Assembly (NCBI RefSeq): GCF_024494595.1
Contig: NZ_JANHDI010000004.1
Coordinates: 186,001-250,000, forward strand
Direction of reading: 5' to 3'
Source: Halobellus rarus
GTDB lineage: Archaea; Halobacteriota; Halobacteria; Halobacteriales; Haloferacaceae
Length of the DNA: 64,000 nucleotides
Within the stretch, counting starts at the first letter, position 1, and every line of letters begins with the position of its first letter. The position numbers and the translations under genes are program-made. Under the pieces are notes generated by a model, which worked only from the letters and a program-made list of their open reading frames with translations, did not search any database and was not told the DNA's origin. Positions 1 to 8,951 of the stretch are shown one piece after another.

Positions 1-246
1 GTCGCCCGCGACACCGACGGGATCACGTCGGTGCTCGAATCGGACCGCCTCGGAGGGAGCGAGGACGCGACGTACCTGATGCGCCGCGTACAGGAACGCG
101 GCGGAGCGGCCGCGTACGTCGGCGTCGGCACCGACCACCCCGGCGGCCACCACACGGCCACTTTCGACGTCGACGAGGCGAGCATCGACCACGGCGTCGA
201 CGTGCTCTCGCGAGCCATCGTCGAACTCGGCCGACGTCGTCGGTGA
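1..246 (+). CDS. M20-family peptidase/amidohydrolase, C-terminal fragment
   Basis: The frame is open from the first base, so this is the last 81 codons of a gene that begins before the window. The residues GSEDATYLMRRVQERGG followed by a GTDHPGGHH segment resemble the end of M20 metallopeptidases of the aminobenzoyl-glutamate utilisation (AbgB-like) type, in which a Ser-Glu-Asp segment and a late histidine lie near the di-metal site. The substrate cannot be inferred from this fragment. A GTG at 31 is internal to the frame and is not a credible start because the similarity continues upstream of it. Confidence 0.6.
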   Translation, partial: VARDTDGITSVLESDRLGGSEDATYLMRRVQERGGAAAYVGVGTDHPGGHHTATFDVDEASIDHGVDVLSRAIVELGRRRR

Positions 247-346
247 TCTCCCGTGCGGCCGTCCGGTCGAATTCGGTTCGGGATCGTCCGACCACCGTCA
301 GACTCTCCGGAAAGTATTTGATCCGGATTCAGTGATACACACAGGG

Positions 347-2707
347 ATGAACAGTCGAACTATCGACGTGGTGACCGACTGGGAGACGGTCTCCGCGCCG
401 GACGGATACGAGGGGCTCCACGAACTCGCCGACGGGGAGTTCAGCGGGGCCGTCTCCGCCGGGATGACGTGGGCGTTCTTTCTGAACGGCCGCGTCGTCG
501 GCGTCTTCGAGGGGGGAATCGAGGACTTCGAGCACGCCGAACTGACCGCCTACCGCGCGGCAGATCCGAGCCTTCCGCTCTTGTTTTCGATGCAGGAACG
601 CGGCGGGGAGACACGGGCGAGTTACTACACGAACGAGACGCCGCTGTCGGAGGCGGACGGGACGCTGTCGAACGGCGGTTTTACCGGCTATATCGAGCTT
701 TCTGAGAACGTACTCTCCGGGGACTACTACGTCGTCTACCACGGCGGGAAATCGATGAGCGCCGCCTTCGTCGGGAGTTCCGAACGCCTGATCACGGGCG
801 AGGAGGCGTTCGAGACGGCCGCCGACGAGGTGGGGATCTACAAGGTGATCGACGTCGACGTCGAACTCGTCGAGATTCCGGAACCGCCGTCGGCCGACGA
901 CGCCGAACCCGAGGAACCGGCCGTCAGCGACGCCGAGGACGGGGACGGCCCAGCGGATACAGCCGACGAGCCGGCCGAGCGAGGCGACGACTCCGAGAGC
1001 GAGGCAGACGCGGCAGACGAAGCCGACGGCGACGACGGGGTCACGGCATCCGACGAGGGAGAGACAGGCCCCGAGTCGGGCGACGCCGCGGAAGCGGGGA
1101 CGGGAGCGGAGCCGCAGTCCGGGGCGGAGGCCGGAACGGAGCCGCAGTCCGGGGCGGAGACCGGAACGGAGCCGCAGTCCGAGACGGATCCGCAGACCGG
1201 AACGACACGGACCGAGGCGGAGCCGGCCGCCGGAGCGACGGCCGCGACGGCTCCCGAAGACGACGAACCCTCGGTGCCGACGGGGCAAGAACCCGATCGC
1301 GAAGAGCGGTCTCCGACGGCGGACGAGCGGCAGACCGAAGGGCCGGAACCCGAACCGATGACGGACGCCGAACCCACCGAAGCCGCCGCACCGGAGGGAC
1401 CGGCGGCCGCCGAATCGGCGACCGGCCAGTCGAGCGAGGGGAGCGCCGTCTTCTCCGACGAGGAGCGCTGGCGCGAGGCGAAGACGATCCCGTCGCTCGA
1501 CCCGAGCGCGTCCAGCGGGAACGGGACCACCGTCGGGACGGGCGGCGACGGTTCGGATCGTCAGTCCGCACGCGAGCGCGTCGCGCGGATGCAGCGGGAC
1601 CGGAGCGCACGCAAGGCGGCTCGCGAGCGCGCGGCATCGGGATCGTCGCCGTCGGGGTCGCCGTCGGGGTCGCCGGCGAAGGCGAGCGCCCGGGAGTCCC
1701 CGCCGGCGGCGGGCGAGGGCGTCGAGCGGCTGAAGAAGCGACTCTCGCGGGCACGGGACAGGGTCGAAACGCTCGAAGCCGAGCGGGACGAACTGGCGGC
1801 GGCACGGGACGAACTCGAACGGGAGCGCGCGGAGCGAGACCAGCGGATCGAGGAGCTCGAAACCGAGGGCGAGGCGCACCGCGAGCGCATCGAGGAACTC
1901 GAAGCCGAACGCGACACGCTCGAAGCGGAAGTCGAGCGTCTCGAATCGGAACTCGAAGCGGTCTCGCCGGACGGTGAGAACGCGCGGCAGACGACGATGT
2001 CCCCCGATCAGGCGCTCTCGGGGACGAACCTGTTCGTTCGGTACGACCGAAAGGGAGAGGCGACGCTGGAACACGCACACGACGGCGAGGCCACCCGCGA
2101 GGACGTCAGCGGCAACCTCCGGCTCGAACATCACACCACGTTCGAGACCGACGGGCTGGTCGTCGACGGACGGCCGTACGTGGAGTTCCTGCACGACAGC
2201 ACCGAGTACTCGTTCGCCCACTGGCTCGTGACCGACCTGCTCTACGAGATCGGACAGACCGGGAACCGGTCCGGACTCGCGGGCGTGTTCGACGCGATAC
2301 CCGACGTCGACCGCATCGAACTGTACGGCACGGTCGGCGTCGAGGGCGACGACGGCGTCGAGCAGCGCGACTTCGACGTCATCTTCCGCGACAAGATGGG
2401 CGATCCGCTGTTCGTCGCGGACATCAACGCCTCCAGGAACGCGACGACGGAGGCGATGGTCGACTCGCTGGTGACCAACACCGGCACCATCGCGGCCGAG
2501 GACGACTCGCTCGCGGCGGGGTTCTACGTCACCGAATCCTTCTACGAACCGGGAGCGCTGGAGACGGTCGCGGAGGAGACCGGCGGCGGACTGCTCTCGC
2601 GGTCGAGCAAACTGTCGTACGTGAAACTGTCGCGAAAACAGGGCTATCACCTCTGTCTCGCCGAGGCTCGAAACGGCGAGTTCCACCTGAACGTCCCGGA
2701 CCTGTAG
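347..2707 (+). CDS. Large acidic coiled-coil protein, haloarchaeal, unknown function
   Basis: This encodes about 786 residues. I chose the ATG at 347; an in-frame GTG lies five codons upstream at 332. Three parts are visible: an ordered N-terminal domain (about residues 1-180), a long acidic low-complexity linker with short repeats around EPQSGAE (about 180-440), and a strong coiled coil (about 458-538, heptads rich in EELEAER) leading to an ordered C-terminal domain of about 235 residues. That last domain contains VDGRPYVEFLHD and FDVIFRDKMGDPLFVADIN, which has the look of a nuclease-like or protein-interaction fold, but I do not recognise a family with a known role. There are no membrane segments or signal peptide, so it is probably cytoplasmic. 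The gene stands alone. Confidence 0.85.
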   Translation: MNSRTIDVVTDWETVSAPDGYEGLHELADGEFSGAVSAGMTWAFFLNGRVVGVFEGGIEDFEHAELTAYRAADPSLPLLFSMQERGGETRASYYTNETPLSEADGTLSNGGFTGYIELSENVLSGDYYVVYHGGKSMSAAFVGSSERLITGEEAFETAADEVGIYKVIDVDVELVEIPEPPSADDAEPEEPAVSDAEDGDGPADTADEPAERGDDSESEADAADEADGDDGVTASDEGETGPESGDAAEAGTGAEPQSGAEAGTEPQSGAETGTEPQSETDPQTGTTRTEAEPAAGATAATAPEDDEPSVPTGQEPDREERSPTADERQTEGPEPEPMTDAEPTEAAAPEGPAAAESATGQSSEGSAVFSDEERWREAKTIPSLDPSASSGNGTTVGTGGDGSDRQSARERVARMQRDRSARKAARERAASGSSPSGSPSGSPAKASARESPPAAGEGVERLKKRLSRARDRVETLEAERDELAAARDELERERAERDQRIEELETEGEAHRERIEELEAERDTLEAEVERLESELEAVSPDGENARQTTMSPDQALSGTNLFVRYDRKGEATLEHAHDGEATREDVSGNLRLEHHTTFETDGLVVDGRPYVEFLHDSTEYSFAHWLVTDLLYEIGQTGNRSGLAGVFDAIPDVDRIELYGTVGVEGDDGVEQRDFDVIFRDKMGDPLFVADINASRNATTEAMVDSLVTNTGTIAAEDDSLAAGFYVTESFYEPGALETVAEETGGGLLSRSSKLSYVKLSRKQGYHLCLAEARNGEFHLNVPDL

Positions 2708-2733
2708 CGGGTGCGGGACGGAGACGATATACG

Positions 2734-2739
2734 AAAAAA
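2734..2739 (-). terminator. Short T-run terminator behind the winged-helix gene
   Basis: Six consecutive A on the + strand give a U6 tract 16 bp after the stop codon of the minus-strand regulator gene. Archaeal termination typically uses U-tracts. It also sits 26 bp after the convergent gene that ends at 2707. Confidence 0.4.
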
Positions 2740-2755
2740 CGCTCGCGGCTGGCCG

Positions 2756-3061
2756 TCAGTTCTCGACTTCGACGGTCTCTTCGATCTTCATCTCGTCGAG
2801 TTTGTCGACGATCTCGTCGAGTTTCCCGTCGAGTTCGTCGACGAACTCGGCGGTCCGTTCGGTCGTGATCGCTCCCTGGCTCGACGGTTCGATGAGGTTC
2901 TCCTCTTCGAGAACGCGAAGCGAATAGCGTACCTTGTGGTGGGGGTAGCCGGTCTCGTTCGACATCTTCACGATCCCGATGGGTTCGCTCTCGATGACCA
3001 TTCTCAGGACCTGCAAGTGGCGTTCGAGCATATCCACTTCCTTTTCGAGTCGATCTATCAT
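2756..3061 (-). CDS. Winged helix-turn-helix transcriptional regulator (haloarchaeal)
   Basis: This encodes 101 residues beginning MIDRLEKEVD. The start at 3061 is supported by a TTTAAA box about 30 bp upstream; the frame extends further upstream only through non-conserved sequence. An N-terminal helix (about residues 1-20) leads into a winged-helix DNA-binding domain (about 20-70) with the recognition segment ETGYPHHKVRYSLRVLEEE. The C-terminal 30 residues are a hydrophobic-acidic heptad helix (FVDELDGKLDEIVDKLDEM) that should dimerise. It is likely a small DNA-binding regulator; the target is unknown. It lies between two + strand genes. Confidence 0.8.
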   Translation of the reverse strand: MIDRLEKEVDMLERHLQVLRMVIESEPIGIVKMSNETGYPHHKVRYSLRVLEEENLIEPSSQGAITTERTAEFVDELDGKLDEIVDKLDEMKIEETVEVEN

Positions 3062-3086
3062 GTCATCTGTTAACTTGTCTGGGCAG

Positions 3087-3097
3087 GATTTAAATGT
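3087..3097 (-). promoter_or_regulatory. TATA box of the winged-helix regulator
   Basis: GGATTTAAATG around 3089-3094 is an AT island in GC-rich DNA, centred 30 bp upstream of the start codon at 3061. This spacing implies a leaderless mRNA. Confidence 0.6.
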
Positions 3098-3322
3098 TGC
3101 CCTCCGGACCGCAGAACGGTCGACGGGGGGTCGGACCCCCAACCCGCACGGGAGTTGTTACCGAGTACGAGCGGGGGTGTAAATAACGGTTCGGGTCGAT
3201 TCTCACGCGGCGAATCGCCGGCGTCTCTCGCGGGAGTCCACCGGGGCCGAGCGGTGGAGCCGTCCGATCGAGCCACGCCGGTCCGCCGGGCTGTTACCGG
3301 CGCGCGCTCGCGGACCGTAATG

Positions 3323-3331
3323 GGTTTTACC
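3323..3331 (+). promoter_or_regulatory. Probable TATA-like box for purA
   Basis: GGTTTTACC is the only AT-rich stretch in the 40 bp before the purA start and sits at -23 to -30. The 3062-3352 gap between the divergent regulator and purA holds no other recognisable feature except a second AT stretch, GTGTAAATAAC near 3178-3188. Confidence 0.45.
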
Positions 3332-3352
3332 GGGGGCGGAGAACCGCCGTGT

Positions 3353-4678
3353 ATGACCGTCACGATCGTCGGCTCCCAGCTCGGCGACGAGGGCAAGGGC
3401 GCGCTCGTCGACCTGTGGGGAGGCGACGCCGACGTCGTCGCCCGGTATCAGGGCGGCGACAACGCCGGCCACACCGTCGTCGAGGACGGCGACGAGTACA
3501 AGCTTTCGCTGGTCCCGAGCGGGGCCGTCCGCGACAAGGTCGGCGTGCTCGGAAACGGCTGCGTCGTCAACCCGAAGACGCTGTTCTCGGAGATCGACGA
3601 CCTCCGCGATCGGGGGCTCGACCCGGACGTCCGCGTGGCCCGACGCGCACACGTGATCATGCCGTACCACCGCCGACTCGACGGCATCGAGGAGGAGGCG
3701 AAGTCCGACTCCGACCTCGACGCCGGCACGACGGGGCGCGGGATCGGGCCGACCTACGAGGACAAGGCCGGCCGTCGCGGCATCCGCGTCGGAGACCTCC
3801 TCGATCCGGAGGTCCTCCGCGACCGCCTCGAGTACGTCGTCCCCCAGAAGCGCGCGCTGGCGGAGGACGTCTTCGGCGTCGACCCCGACGAGGCCTTCGA
3901 CGTCGACGCCGTCTTCGAGGAGTACCGCGAGATCGGCGAGCGCCTCCGGGAGGAGTCGATGACCGTCAACGCCGGGGAGTTCCTCGGCTCGCACCTCGAC
4001 GACGGCGACGACGTCCTGTTCGAGGGCGCACAGGGAACCTCGATCGACATCGACCACGGCATCTACCCGTACGTCACCTCCTCGAACCCGACCGCGGGCG
4101 GCGCGTCGACCGGGACGGGGATCGGTCCGACCGTCGTCGGCCGCGGCGAGGTCGTCGGCATCGTCAAGGCGTACCTCTCGCGGGTCGGCACCGGGCCGCT
4201 CCCGACGGAACTGACCGGCGACGACGAGGACCTCGCGGACTACATCCGCGAGAAGGGCGGGGAGTTCGGGACCGTCACCGGCCGTCCCAGGCGGATCGGC
4301 TGGCTCGACATCCCGATGCTCAGACACGCCGCTCGCGCCAACGGCTTCACCGGGATCGCCGTGAACCACATCGACGTCCTCGCCGGCTTAGAAGAGGTGA
4401 AGGTGGGCCACTCCTACGACCTCGACGGCGAGGAACGGTTCACGATGCCCGCGACGACCGAGCGCTGGGGTCGCTGTGAGCCGAACCTCCGCGAGTTCGA
4501 CACCTGGCCGGAGGTCGACTGGACTGCCGTCGCCGAGGAGGGCTACGACGCCATCCCCGAGAACGCGCGGACGTACCTCGACTACGTCTCCGAGGAGGTC
4601 GGAGCACCGGTCTACGCCGTCGGGGTCGGTCCCGACCGCGCTGAGACGATCGAACTGACGAACCCCTTCGAGGCGTAA
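3353..4678 (+). CDS. purA: Adenylosuccinate synthetase
   Basis: This 441-residue enzyme joins IMP and aspartate using GTP, the first committed step from IMP to AMP. The start at 3353 gives MTVTIVGSQLGDEGKG, the family N-terminus with the GDEGKG phosphate-binding loop; the longer upstream frame is not conserved. Other family segments are GGDNAGHTVV, TGRGIGPTYEDK, EGAQGTSIDIDHGIYPYVTSSNP and TVTGRPRRIGWLD near the C-terminal third. Length matches the family. A TTTTAC box about 25 bp upstream suggests leaderless transcription. It is followed by a separate small gene after 79 bp. Confidence 0.97.
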   Translation: MTVTIVGSQLGDEGKGALVDLWGGDADVVARYQGGDNAGHTVVEDGDEYKLSLVPSGAVRDKVGVLGNGCVVNPKTLFSEIDDLRDRGLDPDVRVARRAHVIMPYHRRLDGIEEEAKSDSDLDAGTTGRGIGPTYEDKAGRRGIRVGDLLDPEVLRDRLEYVVPQKRALAEDVFGVDPDEAFDVDAVFEEYREIGERLREESMTVNAGEFLGSHLDDGDDVLFEGAQGTSIDIDHGIYPYVTSSNPTAGGASTGTGIGPTVVGRGEVVGIVKAYLSRVGTGPLPTELTGDDEDLADYIREKGGEFGTVTGRPRRIGWLDIPMLRHAARANGFTGIAVNHIDVLAGLEEVKVGHSYDLDGEERFTMPATTERWGRCEPNLREFDTWPEVDWTAVAEEGYDAIPENARTYLDYVSEEVGAPVYAVGVGPDRAETIELTNPFEA

Positions 4679-4757
4679 GCACCGACCGTCTCGGGGACGC
4701 GACTCCGGAGGTCGCGAACCCGTAGCCTTTTCACCGCCGCTTGCCTTCCGTAGCGTG

Positions 4758-4946
4758 ATGAAAGAGTCTCTGATGGACATCCTCTGTGATCCCCTCGACA
4801 AGAGCGACCTCGAACTCGAAGTCGACGAGCGCGACGGCGAGGAGATCATCGAGGGACGACTCGTCGGGACCGTCACGGGCGAAGTGTACCCCATCGAGGA
4901 CGGCATTCCGAACCTGCTGCCGCCGGACATGCGCGACGAGGAGTGA
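4758..4946 (+). CDS. Trm112-like zinc-binding-fold protein
   Basis: This encodes 62 residues from the ATG at 4758; a GTG lies one codon upstream. The sequence MKESLMDILCDPLDKSDLEL followed by YPIEDGIPNLLPPDMR matches the Trm112/YcaR family, small proteins that act as obligate activators of several methyltransferases for tRNA and translation factors in archaea. The second half of the metal-binding set is missing: only one cysteine remains (CDP), as is common in non-zinc members. It is probably cytoplasmic. It is a single gene between purA and the transporter operon. Confidence 0.8.
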   Translation: MKESLMDILCDPLDKSDLELEVDERDGEEIIEGRLVGTVTGEVYPIEDGIPNLLPPDMRDEE

Positions 4947-5030
4947 GAACGGAAAGACCGCGAACGCGGTGGTGGTGACCGACAGGTGCAGTGAGTCGTC
5001 CGGGACGACGGCCTCGCGGCCAACCCGACA

Positions 5031-5038
5031 GTTTTATC
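5031..5038 (+). promoter_or_regulatory. TATA box of the Liv-type transporter operon
   Basis: GTTTTATC is centred about 35 bp upstream of the GTG at 5070 and 41 bp upstream of the ATG at 5076. It is the first TATA-like motif before a run of co-oriented transporter genes. Confidence 0.55.
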
Positions 5039-5069
5039 GAAGCACGACGGTTCGCACACAGGTGACTCA

Positions 5070-7064
5070 GTGACGATGGTCTCGGCTGTGCAACTCCTCG
5101 ACGTCGTTCTCAACGGCCTGACGATCGGAATGGTGTACGTCCTCGTCGCCGCCGGTCTCTCGGTCGTCTTCGGGGTGATGGGCGTGTTGAACCTCGCACA
5201 CGGGGAACTCCTCGCACTCGGGGCCTACTTCGCGTTCTCGCTCGTGACGGGATTCGGTGCCGGCGGGTTCTGGCTGGCGCTGATCGCGGTGCCGGTCCTG
5301 GTCGGACTCCTCGGCGCGCTCACCGAGCGCGGACTCATCAACCGCGTGTACGGCCGCGGCCAGTTGGCGCAGATCCTCCTCACGTTCGGACTCCTGCTCA
5401 TCATCTTCGACCTGAAGCGGTTCGTCTGGGGGAAGAGCCCGAAGTTCTTCTCGCCGCCGTCGCTCCTCGATCAGACGGTCACGCTCTTCGGATTCTCCTA
5501 CTCGGGATACAGTTACTTCATCATCGCGGCCGGCGCGGTGCTCTCGGTCTCCATCTGGGCGCTCCTCAGATACACGCGGTTCGGCCTGGTCGTCCGGGCG
5601 GGGTCGGAAGACCGGGAGATGGTGCGCAATCTCGGCGTGGACATCGACCGGTATTACACGCTCGTGTTCGGGTTCGGCGCGGCGCTCGCGGCGTTCGGCG
5701 GCGTCGTGCTCGGCGGCTACCAGAACGTCAGCCTCGAGATGGGCAACGCGGTCATCATCCCGGCGTTCGTGATCGTCGTCCTCGGCGGCCTCGGGAGCTT
5801 CCGCGGGGCCGTCGCCGGCGGCCTGCTGGTCGGCATCGTCCAGAGCGCGGTCACGACGTTCGTGCCGCAGGTCCAAGGGGTCGTGGTCTTCCTCCTGATG
5901 ATCGGCGTGCTCCTCGTTCGCCCCGAAGGGCTGTTCGGCGGGACGAGCGAACGGGTCGACGCCGGCCGATCGGAACCCAGCGAGTTCGTGGGCGGTCTCG
6001 GAGGCGGCGTCCTCAGCGACCGCTGGCGGTCGAGAGTGGGGATCGGTGTCGTCGGCGTGTTGACGCTCGTCCCCGTGTTCGACGGGATCCTCTACTCGGA
6101 CTTCGTCGTGTCGCTGCTGATCACGGTGCTCATCTGGGCCCTGTTCGCGATGAGCCTCGACGTCGTCCTCGGCTACACCGGGCTGATCTCGCTCGGTCAC
6201 GCGCTGTTCTACGGACTGGGGGCGTATGCGGCCCTCTTGACGCTGTTGCACGTCTCGCCGTCGGCGTTCGCCGCTCTGGGAATCGCGGTGGCGGTGAGTG
6301 CGCTCACGGCCTGGATCGTCGGTCACCTCGCGATTCGCGTCTCGGGGGTGTACTTCGTGATGATCACCCTGGCGTTCGCCGAGATCGTCCATCGAGCGGT
6401 GTTCAAGATCGACGCGACGGGCGGAAGCAGCGGACTGTTCGGCGCACCGGAACCGCTGTACGGGTTCGGCACGTCCGGGATCCGGTTCAGCGAGGTACTC
6501 GTCGGCGTCGAACCGCTCGCCTTCACCGGCGACTCCCTGTTTTATTACTTCCTGCTCGCGGTGGTCGTCGGATCGTATCTCTTCCTCCGGCGGATAATGA
6601 GCGCCCCGTTCGGGAGCGTGCTGCGGTCGGTCCGAGAGAGCGAGTTGCGATCGCGGTTCATCGGCTACGAGGTGCGGTCGGTCAAGCGACAGGCGTTCGT
6701 CATCAGCAGCACTCTCGCCGGACTCTCGGGCGCGCTGTTCGCGCTTTACAACGGCTTCGTCTCGCCGGACCTCATGAACTGGATCAACAGCGGCAACGCG
6801 ATCATTATGGTCGTTCTCGGCGGCTCCGGAACGCTCTACGGCCCGATGCTGGGCGCGACCGTCTTCACGCTCATCGAGCGGCAGCTCTCGTCGGTGATCC
6901 CTTGGTGGCGACTGTTGCTCGGGGCGCTTTTCGTCCTCGTCGTGCTCTTCCTCCCGACGGGACTGGTTTCGCTGCCGAAGCGGCTTCGGGACGTTCGCAC
7001 CCGGGAGACCGGCGCGAGAGTCGGGACGAGCGAGGACGCCTCGGAGGTCGAGGCCGATGACTGA
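5070..7064 (+). CDS. Fused LivH-LivM-type ABC transporter permease
   Basis: This is a 664-residue polytopic membrane protein in which the two permease subunits of a branched-chain amino-acid-type importer are joined. Residues about 1-295 correspond to LivH (VLNLAHGELLALGAYFA near the start, ending LLVRPEGLFGG), and about 330-645 to LivM (GYTGLISLGHALFYGLGAYAA, then GGSGTLYGPMLGATVFTLIE). Each half has about eight membrane segments and its own EAA-like loop for the ATPases. Start may be GTG 5070 or ATG 5076. It overlaps the next gene by 8 bp (ATGACTGA), so translation is coupled. Fusion of the two permeases is less common than separate genes. Confidence 0.93.
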   Translation: MTMVSAVQLLDVVLNGLTIGMVYVLVAAGLSVVFGVMGVLNLAHGELLALGAYFAFSLVTGFGAGGFWLALIAVPVLVGLLGALTERGLINRVYGRGQLAQILLTFGLLLIIFDLKRFVWGKSPKFFSPPSLLDQTVTLFGFSYSGYSYFIIAAGAVLSVSIWALLRYTRFGLVVRAGSEDREMVRNLGVDIDRYYTLVFGFGAALAAFGGVVLGGYQNVSLEMGNAVIIPAFVIVVLGGLGSFRGAVAGGLLVGIVQSAVTTFVPQVQGVVVFLLMIGVLLVRPEGLFGGTSERVDAGRSEPSEFVGGLGGGVLSDRWRSRVGIGVVGVLTLVPVFDGILYSDFVVSLLITVLIWALFAMSLDVVLGYTGLISLGHALFYGLGAYAALLTLLHVSPSAFAALGIAVAVSALTAWIVGHLAIRVSGVYFVMITLAFAEIVHRAVFKIDATGGSSGLFGAPEPLYGFGTSGIRFSEVLVGVEPLAFTGDSLFYYFLLAVVVGSYLFLRRIMSAPFGSVLRSVRESELRSRFIGYEVRSVKRQAFVISSTLAGLSGALFALYNGFVSPDLMNWINSGNAIIMVVLGGSGTLYGPMLGATVFTLIERQLSSVIPWWRLLLGALFVLVVLFLPTGLVSLPKRLRDVRTRETGARVGTSEDASEVEADD

Positions 7065-7851
7065 CGGCGCGGGCGAGCGGAACCCGACCGACGAGGCGCT
7101 GCTCCGAACGAGAGGCCTCACGAAACGGTTCGGGGAGTTCACCGCGGTCGACGGCGTCGATCTGGCCATCGACCGGAACGAGTTCCGCAGCATCATCGGA
7201 CCGAACGGGGCCGGCAAGACGACGCTCTTCAACCTGATCAGCGGGGCGATGCGTCCCACCGAGGGTTCGATCCACCTCGCGGGGACCGACATCACGGACT
7301 TCACGCCCGCAGAACGGGTCGGCGCGAATCTCGCACGCTCGTTCCAGTTGACGACGGTGTTCAACGGGCTGTCGGTGCGCGAAAACGTCCGGCTGGCCGC
7401 GCAGTCGGCCCGGTTCGACGAGATGTCCGCGGTGAAGCGGCTGTTTTCTGATCCGGAGAACCTCGAGGGGATCAACCGTCGAACCGACACGGTCGTGGAC
7501 CAACTCGGCCTGAGTGACGTTGCCGAAATCCAGGCCAGCGACCTCTCGTACGGGGAACGGCGGCGACTCGAAGTCGGCCTCGTTCTGGCGACCGACCCCG
7601 AAGTGGTGTTACTGGACGAGCCCACGGCCGGAATGGGCAGCGACGAGACGGCGGCGACGATGGACCTGATCGAAGACGTGCTGGCCGAGAAGACGGTCGT
7701 CCTCGTCGAGCACAACGTGGATCTCGTGATGCGGGTCTCGGATCGGATCACGACGCTGAACGGCGGTCAGGTGGTCGCGACGGGAACGCCCGAAGAGGTC
7801 GCGTCCGACGACCGCGTACAGGAGGCGTACCTCGGAGGGTACACCGTATGA
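7057..7851 (+). CDS. ABC transporter ATP-binding protein, LivG type
   Basis: This 264-residue ATPase is one of the two that power the fused permease. Walker A is GPNGAGKT (residues 48-55), the signature loop is LSYGERRRLEVG, and Walker B is VVLLDEPTAGM followed by the switch VEHN. The end, AYLGGYTV, is where LivG proteins normally finish, so the protein is complete. Unusually, the same reading frame stays open for another 63 codons after the TGA stop (to 8043) and encodes acidic octapeptide repeats; see the repeat entry. It overlaps the permease gene by 8 bp. Confidence 0.95.
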   Translation: MTDGAGERNPTDEALLRTRGLTKRFGEFTAVDGVDLAIDRNEFRSIIGPNGAGKTTLFNLISGAMRPTEGSIHLAGTDITDFTPAERVGANLARSFQLTTVFNGLSVRENVRLAAQSARFDEMSAVKRLFSDPENLEGINRRTDTVVDQLGLSDVAEIQASDLSYGERRRLEVGLVLATDPEVVLLDEPTAGMGSDETAATMDLIEDVLAEKTVVLVEHNVDLVMRVSDRITTLNGGQVVATGTPEEVASDDRVQEAYLGGYTV

Positions 7852-8043
7852 GGGGGCTCGGCAGTGACGCGAGATCTGCGTCCGGGTGGACGCGCAGAAC
7901 GCCGACTCGTGGTGGTGACTCTGGATGACAACGCGGAGGAGACTCGGGATGGCAACGTGGAAGACGCACTGGATGACAACGCGGAGGAGACTCGGGATGG
8001 CAACGTGGAGGAGAGATTGGATGGCAACGTGGGGGCACGCTGA
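7852..8043 (+). other. Open stretch in the livG frame: possible small acidic ORF (GTG 7864) or abandoned tail
   Basis: After the livG stop at 7849-7851 the same frame is free of stops until TGA 8041-8043, directly abutting the next gene's ATG at 8044. From the GTG at 7864 it would encode 59 residues: a basic start, then five octapeptides (LDDNAEET, RDGNVEDA, LDDNAEET, RDGNVEER, LDGNVGAR). The acid-rich composition is what haloarchaeal coding DNA gives in its true frame. It could be a small separate protein, a readthrough extension of LivG, or a degenerate relic. A second frame (ATG 7925 to 8047, 40 residues) is basic and Trp/Arg-rich and less likely. No function is assigned. Confidence 0.3.
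7921..8040 (+). repeat. Five tandem 24-bp repeats between the two transporter ATPase genes
   Basis: There are five exact-length 24-bp units at 7921-7944, 7945-7968, 7969-7992, 7993-8016 and 8017-8040. Units 1 and 3 are identical; 2 and 4 differ only in their last bases; the fifth resembles the start of 2 and 4. All share GGATGRCAACG. The period is a whole number of codons. Confidence 0.9.
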
Positions 8044-8820
8044 ATGACGCGCGAGGCGACTCCGCGGCCGGAGCCCCGACGGCTCGACGATCCGCTGCTC
8101 CGTGTCGAGGACGTGACGGCGGGATACGGGGCGACGACCGTGTTGCAGGGCGTCGACTTCGACGTCGGCGACGGCGAAGTCGTGGGACTCGTCGGCCGGA
8201 ACGGCGTGGGCAAGACGACGACGCTCAGGGCGATCACGGGAACCATTACGCCGCGTTCGGGGACGATCACCTACGAGGGCTCGGACATTACCGATCTCGG
8301 CCCCGAAGAGACCGTCCAACGTGGGATCGCGCTCGTCCCCGAGGAGCGTCGGATCTTCGGGGGCCTCAGCGTTCGTGAGAACCTCGAACTCGCCGAACTC
8401 GGGGGGGCAGACGGGTCGTTCGGGTGGGACATCGAAGAGGTGCTGGACACCTTCGAGAACCTCGCGAACGACCAGACGGCGGCCGGAAGCACGCTCAGCG
8501 GCGGCGAACAGCAGATGCTCGCGATCGGACGGGCGCTCGTCAGCAACGCCCGGACACTCCTGCTCGACGAGCCCACGGAGGGTCTCGCGCCGTACGTGGT
8601 CGAACGCGTCGTCGAGACGATCGAGACCCTGCGGCGGCAGGGAATGACCGTCGTGCTCGTCGAGCAGAACGTCCAGATGGCCCTCGACGTCTGTGATTAC
8701 GTGTACGTGGTGGAGAACGGGCGGATCGTCCACGAGAGCACGAGCAGCGCGCTCGCGGCCGACGAGGAGACGCTCAACAGGTATCTGGGTGTCACCCTGG
8801 ACGGCACGGTCGATCACTGA
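8044..8820 (+). CDS. ABC transporter ATP-binding protein, LivF type
   Basis: This is the second ATPase of the importer, 258 residues. Walker A is GRNGVGKT, the signature is LSGGEQQMLAIGRAL, Walker B is LLLDEPTEGLAP and the switch region reads VEQNVQMAL, all typical of LivF. The first 18 residues, rich in Pro and Arg, are an extension before the conserved PLLRVEDVTAGYG. The start ATG abuts the stop of the repetitive open frame upstream. It belongs to the transporter operon despite the 192-bp gap after livG. Confidence 0.95.
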   Translation: MTREATPRPEPRRLDDPLLRVEDVTAGYGATTVLQGVDFDVGDGEVVGLVGRNGVGKTTTLRAITGTITPRSGTITYEGSDITDLGPEETVQRGIALVPEERRIFGGLSVRENLELAELGGADGSFGWDIEEVLDTFENLANDQTAAGSTLSGGEQQMLAIGRALVSNARTLLLDEPTEGLAPYVVERVVETIETLRRQGMTVVLVEQNVQMALDVCDYVYVVENGRIVHESTSSALAADEETLNRYLGVTLDGTVDH

Positions 8821-8921
8821 CCGCAGAAGCCGTTTGACCCGGTCCCACTCGGCCGCACTCCACCGGGGCACCGCACTGCCCCGACGATCCGGGAACGAGG
8901 ACCCGGACCGCAGTCCGTATT

Positions 8922-8930
8922 GTTTTATAT
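8922..8930 (+). promoter_or_regulatory. TATA box of the binding-protein gene
   Basis: GTTTTATAT at -22 to -30 from the ATG at 8952. The solute-binding protein therefore probably has its own promoter in addition to operon transcription, which would allow it to be made in excess over the permease. Confidence 0.65.
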
Positions 8931-8951
8931 CAGACCTCAATAGCGAGTGGT

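Noticed and set aside
7921-8040. Interpretation of the 24-bp repeats as a CRISPR array
   Set aside because: Units are directly adjacent without spacers, and no cas genes are near.
7925-8047. 40-codon frame in the 24-bp repeats, basic and Trp/Arg-rich
   Set aside because: Composition is opposite to haloarchaeal proteins; the acidic frame in register with livG is the better reading.
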